DNA of 64,000 nt, from positions 33,164,183-33,228,182 of the forward strand of contig CM059560.1 of the NCBI GenBank assembly GCA_030386875.1, given 5' to 3'. Position numbers and translations under genes: made by a program. The notes beneath the pieces were generated by a model that was given only the letters and a program-made list of their open reading frames with translations, did no database searches and had not been told where the DNA came from. The stretch is from Morinoia aosen. Its lineage: Eukaryota; Arthropoda; Malacostraca; Amphipoda; Talitridae. Each line of letters opens with the position of its first letter. The first letter of the stretch is position 1. Of this stretch, positions 1-10,244 are shown piece by piece.

Positions 1-1
1 T

Positions 2-931
2 GCTGGCTCTAAAGAATGTTTTTACTTCAAAATGGAAGAAGAGGTGTTGGCCGCGCAAACATCTCAGAGAATAAGCTACGGGGAAGCTAAGCGTGCTGTG
101 AGCAGCAGGTACGTCAGATTAGAGACGTCCTATGCCACTGCAGTGCGGGCCCCTCCAAGGAGACCTAGCTTTGTTGTGCCTGTGCACCCGGCAGTGACAG
201 GAGCCCCCAGTGTTGCTGGTCGGGACCCCACCGCAGGTGCTGATGTCGCGCGTGTTGCACGCCGTACTCTCGCTGCTGGACCCCGACCTGCTGATAGACC
301 TGAGCGGAGCGATCTTCCGGATGTGTCACGTTGTGCTCAAGCAGACCTCCCAGTCTCTGTGTGTCTGACTTCGGCAGTCTCCTCGGTATCGCGGAAACGC
401 ATACCGAGTGTGAGATCGCCACCCGTTGGTGGTGCCATGACAAAGATGGCTAGGACTGCGGAAACTGTAGCATCTGATAGTAAGAGGCGCCAAGCTGAGT
501 CAGAAAAGCGTCGTGGCGATACGCACGCGGAAGCCCAGGCGAATACCGGCTTGACCCATGGCCATGGTGAAGCATCGAAAGAAGTGGCCCGTCCAATCGA
601 CGAGGAGCCTGCGACCCCCTACAGTACGAACAAACAGTCCGAGATGCCACCTCCCCAAGATGGAAGGACTATACACGAGAGCCGCAGAAGTGTGAGAAAG
701 CCGGAACCCTCGGTGGCACAGCGTGTGCGTTCATTGGACCGCGTAGGAAGAGTGCCAGAGGAGACTGCGCCTGACTTCACACGAGTGTGGTCTTTACCAG
801 CAAAGGTTATTCCCAAACCTCTCCCAACAGTGCCCTTGCACGCGTGGGGGGAGAGACCAGCACCAACCAAATCACCACCAAGTCAAAGACCGCCCGATCC
901 TAAAGAGCAACCTCCAGGGAAGGGAACATGA
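2..931 (+). CDS. LINE ORF1 (gag-like), 5'-partial
   Basis: The reading frame is open from base 2, so the true start lies before the window and the ATG at 32 is internal. The stretch AGSKEC followed by Tyr/Glu-rich sequence and an SYATAV segment is typical of what follows the CCHC knuckles in arthropod Jockey/I gag proteins; the Cys in KEC is probably the last ligand of a knuckle whose start is not visible. The remainder is a basic, Pro/Ser-rich tail. The protein is expected to bind LINE RNA in a ribonucleoprotein particle. Its stop TGA (929-931) overlaps the ORF2 ATG (928-930) as ATGA. This is the only LINE frame here without a break. Confidence 0.75.
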   Translation, partial: AGSKECFYFKMEEEVLAAQTSQRISYGEAKRAVSSRYVRLETSYATAVRAPPRRPSFVVPVHPAVTGAPSVAGRDPTAGADVARVARRTLAAGPRPADRPERSDLPDVSRCAQADLPVSVCLTSAVSSVSRKRIPSVRSPPVGGAMTKMARTAETVASDSKRRQAESEKRRGDTHAEAQANTGLTHGHGEASKEVARPIDEEPATPYSTNKQSEMPPPQDGRTIHESRRSVRKPEPSVAQRVRSLDRVGRVPEETAPDFTRVWSLPAKVIPKPLPTVPLHAWGERPAPTKSPPSQRPPDPKEQPPGKGT

Positions 932-2586
932 CGCAGAGTGTTTTACAGTGGAATTGTAGAGGATACCGTAGAAACTACGGTGACCTGCTGAACATCATCC
1001 AGCAACAACAACCACTGTGCATGTGTCTCCAAGAGACTATGCTAGGAGACATAACTCCGACCCCACCAGCCAACTATAACATAGAAACTTTCTCTCACGT
1101 ACCAAATCCTGTCCCTGGATCTGGACTAGCTGTTCTTTTAAGGAAGGACTTGGGTTACTCCAAAGTGCCAATGAACACTCAGATCCAGGCAATGGCCATC
1201 CATTTTTGGTTCAACAAGAAAATGACCACCATTTGTAACATGTATATCTCCCCAGCTGAACCTTTCTCATTGCAGGAGTTCGAGAAAATCAGTACTCAAT
1301 TGCCAGGGCCCTCTTTTATGGTAGGCGATCTCAACGCGAAGCACGTGGCTTGGGGCAACGCTCAAAGCGACCAGCGTGGTAGGCTCATCAACCAGTTCAT
1401 TACGAGAGCCAACTTCTGCTTACTCAACACTGGGATCGCCACTCACTTTCACGTCCAAACAGGGACGACCTCCGCCATTGACCTCAGTTTCAGCACTCCA
1501 GATATGTTCCCCGATATTCTATGGAGCGTGCTGGATGATACTCATGGCAGTGACCACTTCCCCATTGTTATGGAAGTGAAGGAGTTTGCTCCAGAGCCAG
1601 TGGAACCTCGATACTGCATGAAGCGTGCCAACTGGAATACTTTTGAAGCCCTAACCCAGATGGAAGAAATGAATGATCTGCTGGAAGTTGACGAAATGGT
1701 GGAGCGATTTAACGGTAACCTCAAGAATGCTGCTAGTGCTGCTATCCCGATGTCACGCGGTGGTGCACTAAAGTACCGTGTCCCTTGGTGGAACAATGAC
1801 TGCGCTGTGGCAAACTTTGAGCGGCGGCAAGCCCTGAGACGCTCTAGGCGTACCGGCGAGCTAGCGGATTTGATTGCGTACAAGCGAGCGAGAGCCAAGG
1901 CCCAATTCATCAAAGACGCTGCTAGGCGGAGCTCGTGGCGTAAATATGTTAGCAGCCTAAATTCCGATACGCCTATGACCAAAATTTGGCAACGTGTGGG
2001 TAAGATGAAAGGAAAATATAGCTGTGGCAGGCCCTGTCTGGAGTTGAACGGCATACTCACGGCGGATCCTCGGTGGGTGGCGGCGGCGCTGGCTGATAGC
2101 TTCGCGCACAATAGTAGCAAAGCTCAATACCCACCTGCTTTTCGAGAACAAAAACACCAAAGAGAACAAAATAAACCGGACTTCGCAACAGAAGCAGTCT
2201 TTTCGTACAACGAGCCTATCACCTTTCTTGAAATCTACCGCACCATAAGAACTTGCAAGAACACTGCACCAGGCCCTGATGGGATTCATTATCAGATGCT
2301 CAAGAGGATGCATTCAACAGCCTTACGCCAGCTACTTCATATATTCAATAAGGTCTGGACCACACGTGTATTTCCATAGGATTGGCGCACTGCAACAGTC
2401 CTTGCCTTTGCTAAACCCCAGAAACCGGCCACCCGTACAGACAGCTACCGACCGATCGCCCTAACGAGTTGTGTGTGCAAGCTGTTGGAGAGGATCGTAA
2501 ACATTCGCCTTGTCCGATGGCTGAAAGCGGAGGAAATCGTGAATCCTGCCCAGTTTGGCTTCAGGCAGCTTCGGGGGACCACGGAT

Positions 2587-3448
2587 TTAAGGAGAGCGTC
2601 CCCCTTATGGATCCTTGCTTCTGGGATTTCTTGAGAAACTGGGATTTTTGCTGTTATAAGAAGTGCAAGAGGTCAGGTACATCCTGTGAAAAAATGAGAC
2701 TCGTACGTTCACTCGTTCGCCCGCTACGGGGATTTAAAGAATGGGGGGGAGGGGAGGGGGAAGTTGTATTTTATCATGTTACACCTCCCCCATGGCACTT
2801 TCTTCACGGCGCAAAGTTGCTATGTCATCTCCTATGTCTCTGGATTACTCTATAATGATTTCAGGGGTCTAACTTGAAACAAAAATTTAAAAAAAAATTT
2901 TATTGGCATTGTTTATGTTCCTTTGTTTTGCTTATAATGTAAACAATGGTTTTTGGGGTTTCAAAATGCTTTTCCTCCTACACTTTTCGAGCTACAGTGA
3001 TGGTTTTGGTATCATTAAATGCGGGAAGACGCGGGTTTTTATGGATGCTAAAATTCGTTTCCTCAAATTTACATTTTCAATATGAAAAAGTGTAAAAATA
3101 GGAAAAAAATGCCCTTTTTCGGAAATGTAAAAATTTATGACGTCATAACTCATGAGCAATGAATAATTTTGGAATGAATTTTAGCATCCATGAAAGCCCG
3201 TGTCTTTCCGCATTCATTGATACTAAAATCATCACTGTAGCTCAAAAACTGTAGGAGGAGAAGATTTTTGAAACCCCCCCCCCCCCCCTTCAAACTTCGT
3301 TTTCTTCGATTTCCCATTTTCTTTTCAAGAAAATTGAACTTTTGCTCTAAGCAAAAACGGTTCCAAATTCAATTTCCTATCAGTATATCAAATTTCATTG
3401 TTCTAGGTTCAATAATAAAGAAAAAAGTCCGTATGGGGGACGCTCTCC
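2587..3448. mobile_element. TTAA-type foldback element E1, inserted in the LINE reverse transcriptase
   Basis: The element starts TTAA-GGAGAGCGTCCCCC and ends with the exact inverse, GGGGGACGCTCTCC. Inside are two inverted arms of about 100 bp (roughly 2958-3057 and 3176-3273) containing GAGCTACAGTGAT and its complement, so a single strand would fold into a long hairpin. LINE sequence TTCGGGGGACCACGGAT is present on both sides (2570-2586 and 3449-3465). TTAA is seen only on the left. No transposase is encoded. The terminal repeats resemble those of the elements at 12331, 15478 and 24519, but the interior differs. Confidence 0.75.
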
Positions 3449-4324
3449 TTCGGGGGACCACGGATGCAGTCGTGAGACTGCAGAGTCATCTGGTCCAAAA
3501 TATAGCGGCCCGCAAGCAGAGCTTATGTGTCTTTTTCGACCTGCACAAAGCCTATGATACCGTTTGGAGACATGGGCTCCTCCAACGTGGTTATGGATGT
3601 GGCCTTCGGGGCAATTTGGCCTTCTTTGTCCAGCAGTTCCTCCAGGAGAGAAGTTTTCGTGAAAAGTGGGAACCATATTGTCGCCTTGGCCAACCCAGCA
3701 GAAGGGCCTACCCCAGGGTAGTGTGCTGAGCTGTACCCTCTTCTCTCTGGCCGTAAATGACATCACCTCCACACTGCCAGCCGATGTCTCGTCGTCTTTG
3801 TACGTCGATGACTTCATGATCTACTCTTCGTCAGCGTATTTACCGGCACTGTCGCGCAGAGTGCAGTTGGCAATCAACGGTGTGAATGACTGGGCGACGG
3901 AAAATGGCTTCGTTTTCTCCACTGGGAAAACTGTAGCCCTGCACTTTCAGGGACGCTGCCAACGAGACCCTCCACAGCTACTTCTCCGGGGAGTACCGAT
4001 AAGCTTTGCTCATAGTGCTAAATTTCTGGGTCTGACTATTGACGATAAGCTATCGTGGAAACCCCACCTGGCCGCGCTGAAGTCTGACTGCAATAGGCGA
4101 ATGAACCTATTGTAATGGGTGCTCTAGCGGAATTCTATCTATCTTCGCTTCGGCACGCATTAGAACGGAAGGCGTAGGAACACCAAGAAGAACACGCGGT
4201 TTCTTCGGTTTATTTCAAGACCCGTTGACTCCGTAAGACTGCACAAACAGGTATGATTCAGACTCGGACCAGCAATTGCATGTCAAGAAAATCCTAATTC
4301 AAGATCATAGTCGAATGATCAATT

Positions 4325-4775
4325 AATGTATATGGTACTGCATAACGAGAAAGGAATTTCATACTTCTACGGTATATGAGAGGTGTCTGAGTAAGACACG
4401 AAGAACGGCTAAATAATGTTAGAACTAGGTATGATATTCTAATGACAGAATTCATAACACAATTATTATTACTATATGAGAAAGTTTTAGCCTCCCTTAA
4501 CCACGACAAAGATGTCCCAAGAGAGGAAAGAGGAAGGCACCATTTATATAGTACCGCACAACAAGAAAGGAAATTCATACCTCGAAGGTACGTGAGAAAT
4601 AGCTGAGTGAGACATAAGAGGCAATTGAATAATGCTAGCACTAGGCATGATATTCTAATGACAAGGGGGCAATAAGAGAGAGGCCATGGGACATTGTCAT
4701 GGGAGAATAGTAGCACATAAAAAGGGGATTCGCCGCCCTGCTAACAACATAGCACAATGACCATTCATGACACAA
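4325..4775. repeat. Diverged tandem duplication inside the LTR-like element
   Basis: A unit beginning near GGTACTGCATAACGAGAAAGG (4332) and reading through GATATTCTAATGACA recurs near 4551 as AGTACCGCACAACAAGAAAGG, with the same downstream order of motifs and the same SINE tail at each end (4461 and 4773). The two copies are clearly diverged. The SINE fragment seems to have been duplicated with the unit. Confidence 0.5.
4461..4546 (-). mobile_element. SINE-A 3' fragment
   Basis: The reverse complement carries the 3' part of the SINE seen complete at 40779-41131: AAATGGTGCCTTCCTC, TAAGGGAGGCTAAAAC and an AT-rich tail. It is 5'-truncated and lies inside the LTR-like element. Confidence 0.65.
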
Positions 4776-4944
4776 TTATTATTATTATTATATAAGAAAG
4801 TTTTAGCCTCCCTTAACCACGACAAAGATGTCCCAAGAGAGTAAAGAGGAAGGCACCATTTAGTATGGAGTTGGGGGAACGCGGAATCTATGCACAAGGT
4901 GCATAGGAACAGTAAGCTAGGAAAGAAGTTCATAAAACAAGAAA
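4773..4944 (-). mobile_element. SINE-A 3' fragment, longer copy
   Basis: On the - strand this reads from a region matching CTTGTTTCATGAACTTC through CATACTAAATGGTGCC and TTAAGGGAGGCTAAAAC into an (AAT)n tail. It is 5'-truncated and closest to the copy at 45360-45745. Confidence 0.7.
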
Positions 4945-7784
4945 GGCTTCTGTTGCATTCTTGACAGAACAATCTGACAATACCCTAAAATACTTATAGA
5001 CGATGGGGGGAAGGTCCCTCACTTTAGACCTGGAATAGCCTATTTTAACATATAAAATAAGCGACTACTTTGTCTTTTTCTTTACTCTACCTGTGGAAAA
5101 GGGACAGCAAAAATTAGGTCTCTGACGCAGGGACAAGCTGAAAGGTAACAGCGGTATATATATATATATAGTACTACAGCCTATCCAGCCGGAGAATCAG
5201 ACTTTAAGATACAGCAGATCAGCCATTGCAAATCCTATAATCAAAAATAAAAGCGGCTATCTCATTGACCAGCCTAATGCTAAAAAGATTTGACACGCCT
5301 CGCTAATATTCAAATTGCTTAATTTAAACACAGAGCAGCAAGTGCACATTTATCAACGTCGCTCTGAAAACACAAATCACATGGGCTAGTGGTCTCATAA
5401 ATTTCTGCGCCTATTCTCAGTCTACTTCTGAGAATGCTTTAACTTTAGGCTTCCACCTTACTGACTGGCGCAACTTGCCCAGCACAGCTCATAGGTGAGG
5501 AGCCAACCGACTGACAAATATTTTACTTTATTTTATATCTTTTCCTTAATATAAAGCGACTGATGTCTAATCTATGGAAGAACCACAATCAGTTTTTATT
5601 TTTAATACACAAATCTTTGAATAGTGAAGCAGTGGTTGATTTGTATTCTTAATTAAATATAAAATTGTGTTATTTTTGTGTTAATCTATGAAATGTGATA
5701 AACTTAAAATAAAAGCATCTGTGTCAATTCAAATGCATTGAAATGTCAGTCTTTCCACGTCACATTTGCTGCCTATGGCACTGTTTACAATGTTATATTT
5801 ACTTTCTATGACAACATAGCTTACATAGCTTGACTATTATGCAAATATTGCTGAGCAAAAAAAAACATTTGAACGTTAATACAGAATCACTTTGAACAGT
5901 GAAAGAAAAATAGAAATCAGTTCATCAGTTAAAACCACACATTCGGTGGTCTGCTAAATACTATCGACCTAGAATCTAACTTATTTCTAAGCATTACACT
6001 GCAGCACACTCGCTATGAAACGCACTAGATTCACAACATCACGACGGCTAGTCTGGCTCAATGTGGGTGGTTCACCGGCCGCCAGAAGCATCCTCGAATG
6101 CTCTAGAAGCCGGCTGTTCACCGCCATCAAAACACAAGTTGTGTGAAGGCAATCGACAAATACAGCCAGTAAGGGAGCACGTTAAAGTTAAATAAATTTC
6201 TGACACAAATTCACATCGCGAAAGGGCACAAACTTAAAATTATCCGGGAACCTGCTCCTCCCACGCACTTCGACAAAATAGAACGCTGGCGTCAGTCTTG
6301 CGAACCAGCGCGGATCCGCAAAATGTTGCCTGATAAAATTTTTAAAATTTTTCACGTCTTGTAAGACGTGACACCTATTGAAATGTGTATCAGGACTGGC
6401 GTGGGGAGCTGACCGTGTAACGTTGCTGCGCCTATACAGAACCCTGATCAGAAGTAAGCTGGACTATGGTTGCACTATATACCAGTATGCAAGGGAAACT
6501 TCGTTATCAGCGCTAGACCCGGTGCACCACACGGCCATAAGGCTTTGCACTGGCGCCTTTCGAACCTCCCCGTCGGCCAGTTTGTGTGTGGAGAGTGGAG
6601 AACCCCCACTTTGGCTCCGCCGTGTGCAACTGAGCCTACAGTACCTGGCCCGTCTAGATCAGCTGCCTCTGTCTCCTACATGGAGAAACGTGCATGCGCC
6701 TTCCGGGCGACATCTGCCTTTCCCATATTGTCTGCCATCATCACTAAACTATCCTGCGCTGACGGCCGCCATGCAGCTGGGACCCATGAGAGTGCAACCT
6801 GTGCTTTTTGACTGCTCTCCGACATGGCGTGTCCCTGTGGAAAGTTTCTGCCCTGGATGTCGAATGCCTAAAAAGGAGTCGATGCCGGCTAACATCCTGA
6901 AGGGAATTTTCATGGAGCATATACTGGAGAAACATGCAAACTCTGTGAAGATTTATACAGACGGCTCAAAGACAGGAGATGCTGTGGGCTGCGCCGCTGT
7001 GTCCGGGGAATTGGTGAGGGCTAGGAGACTGCTCCCAGAGACCTCGATTTTCTCAGCGGAGCTGTATGGTGTGATGCAAGTGCCACAGCTGATTGAGGAG
7101 CACGCATATCACTCTTTCACCATCTTCGTGGACTCGAAAAGTGTAATAGATGCTGCTCAAATGTACAACAGCACCCACCCTATTATTGCGGAGATCATCA
7201 CAAAACTGGCACAGTTCGTAAATGAACATAAGAGTGTCGAGGTATGCTGGGTGCCCGCGCATGTAGGGATATCCGGCAATGAGAGGGCAGACCGGGAAGC
7301 TAAGCAAGCTGCTGGGTCAAGTGAGAGAACACTAAATTTGATGGTCCCTTCCCGTGATTATTATCCTCGCATCAAGGCGGCGGTGAAGGATCTGTGGCAG
7401 CGAAACTGGACGGCCACAACTGACAATAAATTGAGAAACATCAAGCCCACTGTCCGAGAGTGGTCATCATCTAGCTGCCGTGCTCGTCGAATGGAGGTGA
7501 TACTCTCCCGCCTCCGCATCGGCCATACTCGCATAACGCACGGCCACCTCATGGAGCGACAGCCGCAGCCGCAATGCGAACGGTGCCGTGTTCCTCTGAC
7601 TGTCGTGCATTTTATTGCTGAATGCCCAAGATACTCTGCTATACGCAATGTGTGTTTCCAAATCTTCGTGGCTGCGCGGAGGATGTGTTGATTGGAATAC
7701 TAAGGGAAAACGAGCGCTCAGGCTTTAACGCAGCAGCGTTGCAGCTGTTCCTGGAGAGGTGCAAACTATTTTCTGAGATATAAA

Positions 7785-8070
7785 TAAATAAATAATGAGG
7801 GCATCTACGGATGCTTTATTTCCAATTTCAAGCCTGATACATATCACCTTATACATTGGATTTTCAAATGCCTTATAACTAACGCCAGGACGCCATTACG
7901 CTTTCCCCCGGTCAAGACCGGTACCCATTTCAGACACCTGGGTAGAGTGGGGTATTGTGCTTGGAATTTTTCCCCTATACCCAACAGAGAAAATCGCCAC
8001 CAGCGCCGGGACTCGAACCATGGTCTGCCTGGACGGAGGCAAGTTCGCTAGTCTCACAGCTACGACGAGC
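7785..8070 (-). mobile_element. tRNA-derived SINE (SINE-B)
   Basis: Read on the - strand from 8070, it opens with TAGCTCGTCGTAG, an A-box-like sequence. About 50 bases later comes GGTTCGAGTCCC, a good match to the RNA polymerase III B-box. A roughly 200-bp body follows, ending in a TTAT-rich tail that abuts the LINE tail tail-to-tail. A second, 5'-truncated copy of the body lies at 63364-63571, which shows that the sequence is mobile. No clear target duplication is visible. Confidence 0.7.
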
Positions 8071-8153
8071 TAGGATTACCATCTCATGGATATGGGCATG
8101 ATTTGGTTCCTTCTCCCGCTCCTTCAAGTGCATTCACAATTAAAGGATCAGAT
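8067..8153 (+). pseudogene. 87-bp stray copy of PAPLA1 exon 1 sequence
   Basis: This segment matches coding sequence at 9368-9454 in the same orientation with two mismatches over 87 bp (8117 C for T, and one more in GCATTCACAA versus GCATCCACAA). It begins exactly at the SINE-B boundary with a shared GAGCTA and stops abruptly after AGGATCAGAT. It has no start codon or splice site of its own. It lies 1301 bp upstream of its source. Confidence 0.9.
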
Positions 8154-8731
8154 TATAACAGGAAGCCACGCAGTAATGCACTGTAGCCAAGCGTGATATC
8201 GTATTGGAAGATTGTAGATGAAGAAACTGCAATATGGCCGGGCGCGCTGCGGTGGTACCTCGAGGGGTTTCAGCGTGGGTAAGGCGTCCGGCCATAATGG
8301 GTGGGCAGCTGAAACCCCCTACGGGGTTTGGCTGCCCAGTGTGTTCGAATGTACTGTAGTATGTACGAAATTTCAATGGGGAGACAATTATAATCTTGAG
8401 TTGTAATTATAATTACGATCATATAATTTTTGATGTTCGTATAATGTTGATGTTCATCTTACGTGGTAAATCAGAAGCTCTAGCAAACCTATGTTACTAC
8501 TACTACTCATTATGAGAAACTCACATAATTTTATATGTATGAAGTTTGTCACAGCAAGTGCTAGAAAACAAATTTTGGTATTTCTATCCAATTAATTTTA
8601 GAAAGGCATTTTTAGCGTAAAAGACCTTGGTCCTAAAGTTATCAGGGTAAATTTCAGGGTAGTTATAGTCCGCTCCTTAAATTTGTTTCATTTATTCTTG
8701 GGTTGTTGGGTAGTGTTATCGGGGTGTTGCA
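8154..8731 (+). promoter_or_regulatory. Upstream / likely 5' UTR region of PAPLA1
   Basis: No gene is recognised here. The segment separates the stray exon copy from the PAPLA1 ATG and probably holds the promoter and 5' leader. No convincing TATA box or initiator is visible, and an upstream non-coding exon cannot be excluded. The stretch 8233-8338 is far more GC-rich and self-complementary than its surroundings. Confidence 0.35.
8233..8338. promoter_or_regulatory. Cluster of overlapping perfect hairpins upstream of PAPLA1
   Basis: Three inverted pairs overlap here. TATGGCCGG (8233-8241) pairs with CCGGCCATA (8288-8296). GGGGTTTCAGC (8264-8274) pairs perfectly with GCTGAAACCCC (8307-8317). 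The latter also sits in a second hairpin in which TGGGCAGC..AAACCCC (8302-8317) pairs with GGGGTTT..GCTGCCCA (8323-8338) around a 5-base loop. The last two stems exclude each other. It may be an RNA structure in a 5' leader or a scrap of a foldback repeat. Confidence 0.5.
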
Positions 8732-10244
8732 ATGGCAACTTCGAGAGAAAATGGTCATAATTCTCTCGCTAAAGGCGCGTATGAAGTAACGTATTCTGAT
8801 GTCAATACTTACTTGAACAGCAATGCCAGACATCCTGTTGAAAATCGTGAATTTGGAAGCCATTCTAGGAGTTATTCACCTTCAAGAGAACCCAACACAT
8901 CCAGAAGTCGCTCTCCCCGTAAACATTCATCTCATTCAAGAATTTCTTCTGAAACAAGACATACTAAATCCAAATCACGGTCCAGCCACGTAAGTAATAT
9001 TAATTCTCGTTATTTAGATTCTCCTTTGGGTGAATCAGACGATGTTCGATTGGAGTCGTTGTCTAACAGAATATCAAATTTGAAACTACAATGCCGCGGT
9101 ATCCTAGCTTCGTCGCCGTACCCAGAAATGGATTCCTACTCAGCGTATTACAGAGATCAACTAGGAATGGCGCCTCCATTATCTCCGAGTTCATCTCTTT
9201 CAAAGTACGAAGAAGAGTTACGGCTACATTCTTCCAGGACCCCCATGTCTTTACCCCTAAACAGGAGTTCTTATTCATTTGATCAATCTTTATATTCATC
9301 ATCTAATAAACCTTTGCACACTTTCCCCTATGCTTCATTTGATGAGCTTAAAGGCTTTGATAATCATGAGCTAGGATTACCATCTCATGGATATGGGCAT
9401 GATTTGGTTCCTTCTCCTGCTCCTTCAAGTGCATCCACAATTAAAGGATCAGATAATTTGAATTTTCCTTCTGCATCATCTTCAGATAATTACCTTTCTA
9501 CTAAGGAAAAACAATCTCACATATCAAGAAGATCTACTGACCATCAGAATGTTGAAAGTAAAATAAATGATGAGCATAATAATTTCAGTGCAATAAAGGT
9601 GGAAAGTTTGCATGCATCGCCAAGCATTGATAGGAATGACCTTACTGAAAAAAATCAAATTGATATAAGGCATGATTCCTCAAGGCTTCAAGGTAGGAAA
9701 GATCAGTCAGAAAATGTATTCAAGTTGAATTATGATGAAAGCTCGTGCAGTTTCATGTCTAAAAAGTCTACTTCAGCTTTGGAAATTAATCATGGAAGTT
9801 CATCTTTACCTGCTGAATTGCTGACATCAAAAACCAGCATTTCAACTACTTCTTCATTAGAAATTTTGTTAGACCCTGGTCCTGGTAGCTTTGGTTCACT
9901 TGGAAGCCACATTTCTCCTTACTTTAAAGAATATGTAGAAGACTTGGGCCCGGAAGAATATCGTTGGTTCTACAAAGCAGAAAGTGACAAGAAATGGATC
10001 CCTTTCATTGGCTATGATTCTCTACGCATAGAATGGAAATTCAGGGATTTACAGCAAAATGGGCTAGCTGGTGCTCCTATGAATGCTGTCAATGATTCTG
10101 CAACTGAAAATGGGACAACAACTAGTAGTAATGAAGTTGATGAAAGGCCTTTTGAGCTTGGAGAAGAAGGAACTGTGACTGTGCGTGGTGGTCTTTATGA
10201 AGTTAACGTCAAGATTCGTAAAGGACAAAGCATCTATTGGAAAG
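8732..10244 (+). CDS. PAPLA1: PAPLA1 exon 1
   Basis: Residues 1-504. It covers the Ser/Arg-rich disordered N-terminus (several RSRSP-like stretches) and the conserved WWE-like segment. The donor is AAAG|GTAATT, leaving phase 1. A piece of this exon (9368-9454) has a near-identical copy at 8067-8153. Confidence 0.88.

Larger units (their letters stand above)
4111..6373. mobile_element. Probable solo LTR or non-autonomous LTR-type element inside the LINE
   Basis: The LINE frame breaks at CCTAT (4106-4110) and resumes after a second CCTAT (6374-6378). The intervening DNA starts TGTAATGGG and ends GTGACA, the TG...CA ends of LTR elements with a 5-bp target duplication. The first bases are not repeated near the right end and no gag or pol is seen, so a solo LTR enlarged by later insertions fits best. 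Sense strand is unknown. It contains SINE fragments (4461-4546, 4773-4944), a tandemly repeated unit and a short (TA)n run near 5155-5170. Confidence 0.65.
928..7783 (+). pseudogene. LINE ORF2: endonuclease, reverse transcriptase, RNase H (broken)
   Basis: 928-1600 encodes an AP endonuclease-like domain with QWNCRG, LQET, GDLNAKH and SDHFPI. The reverse transcriptase begins near 2215 (APGPDG, YRPIALTS, NPAQFGFR) and continues after the insert at 3466-4110 (FFDLHKAYD, LPQGSVLS, YVDD near 3800). From 6379 it resumes in frame and reaches RNase H (YTDGSK, SAELYG, FVDSKS, WVPAH..GNERAD, about 6955-7310) and a final C..C..H..C knuckle near 7580-7625. Lesions are a TAG at 2377-2379, the 2587-3448 insert, a frameshift near 3660, the LTR insert and a frameshift near 7660. 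The undamaged C-terminal frame would end at TAA 7781-7783. Endonuclease and reverse transcriptase act together in target-primed reverse transcription. Confidence 0.88.
1..7794 (+). mobile_element. Degenerate I/Jockey-type LINE, cut by the window start and by two insertions
   Basis: This is a non-LTR retrotransposon with the 3' part of ORF1, ORF2 and a short (ATAA)n tail at 7780-7794. ORF2 carries an AP endonuclease, a reverse transcriptase with a YVDD box, an RNase H domain and a C-terminal Cys-His knuckle, the order expected for I-clade-like elements. It is interrupted by a TTAA-type element after 2586 and an LTR-type element at 4111-6373. A nonsense codon (2377-2379) and frameshifts near 3660 and 7660 make it inactive. 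Without the inserts about 4.7 kb is visible; the 5' part lies before the window. Confidence 0.9.
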
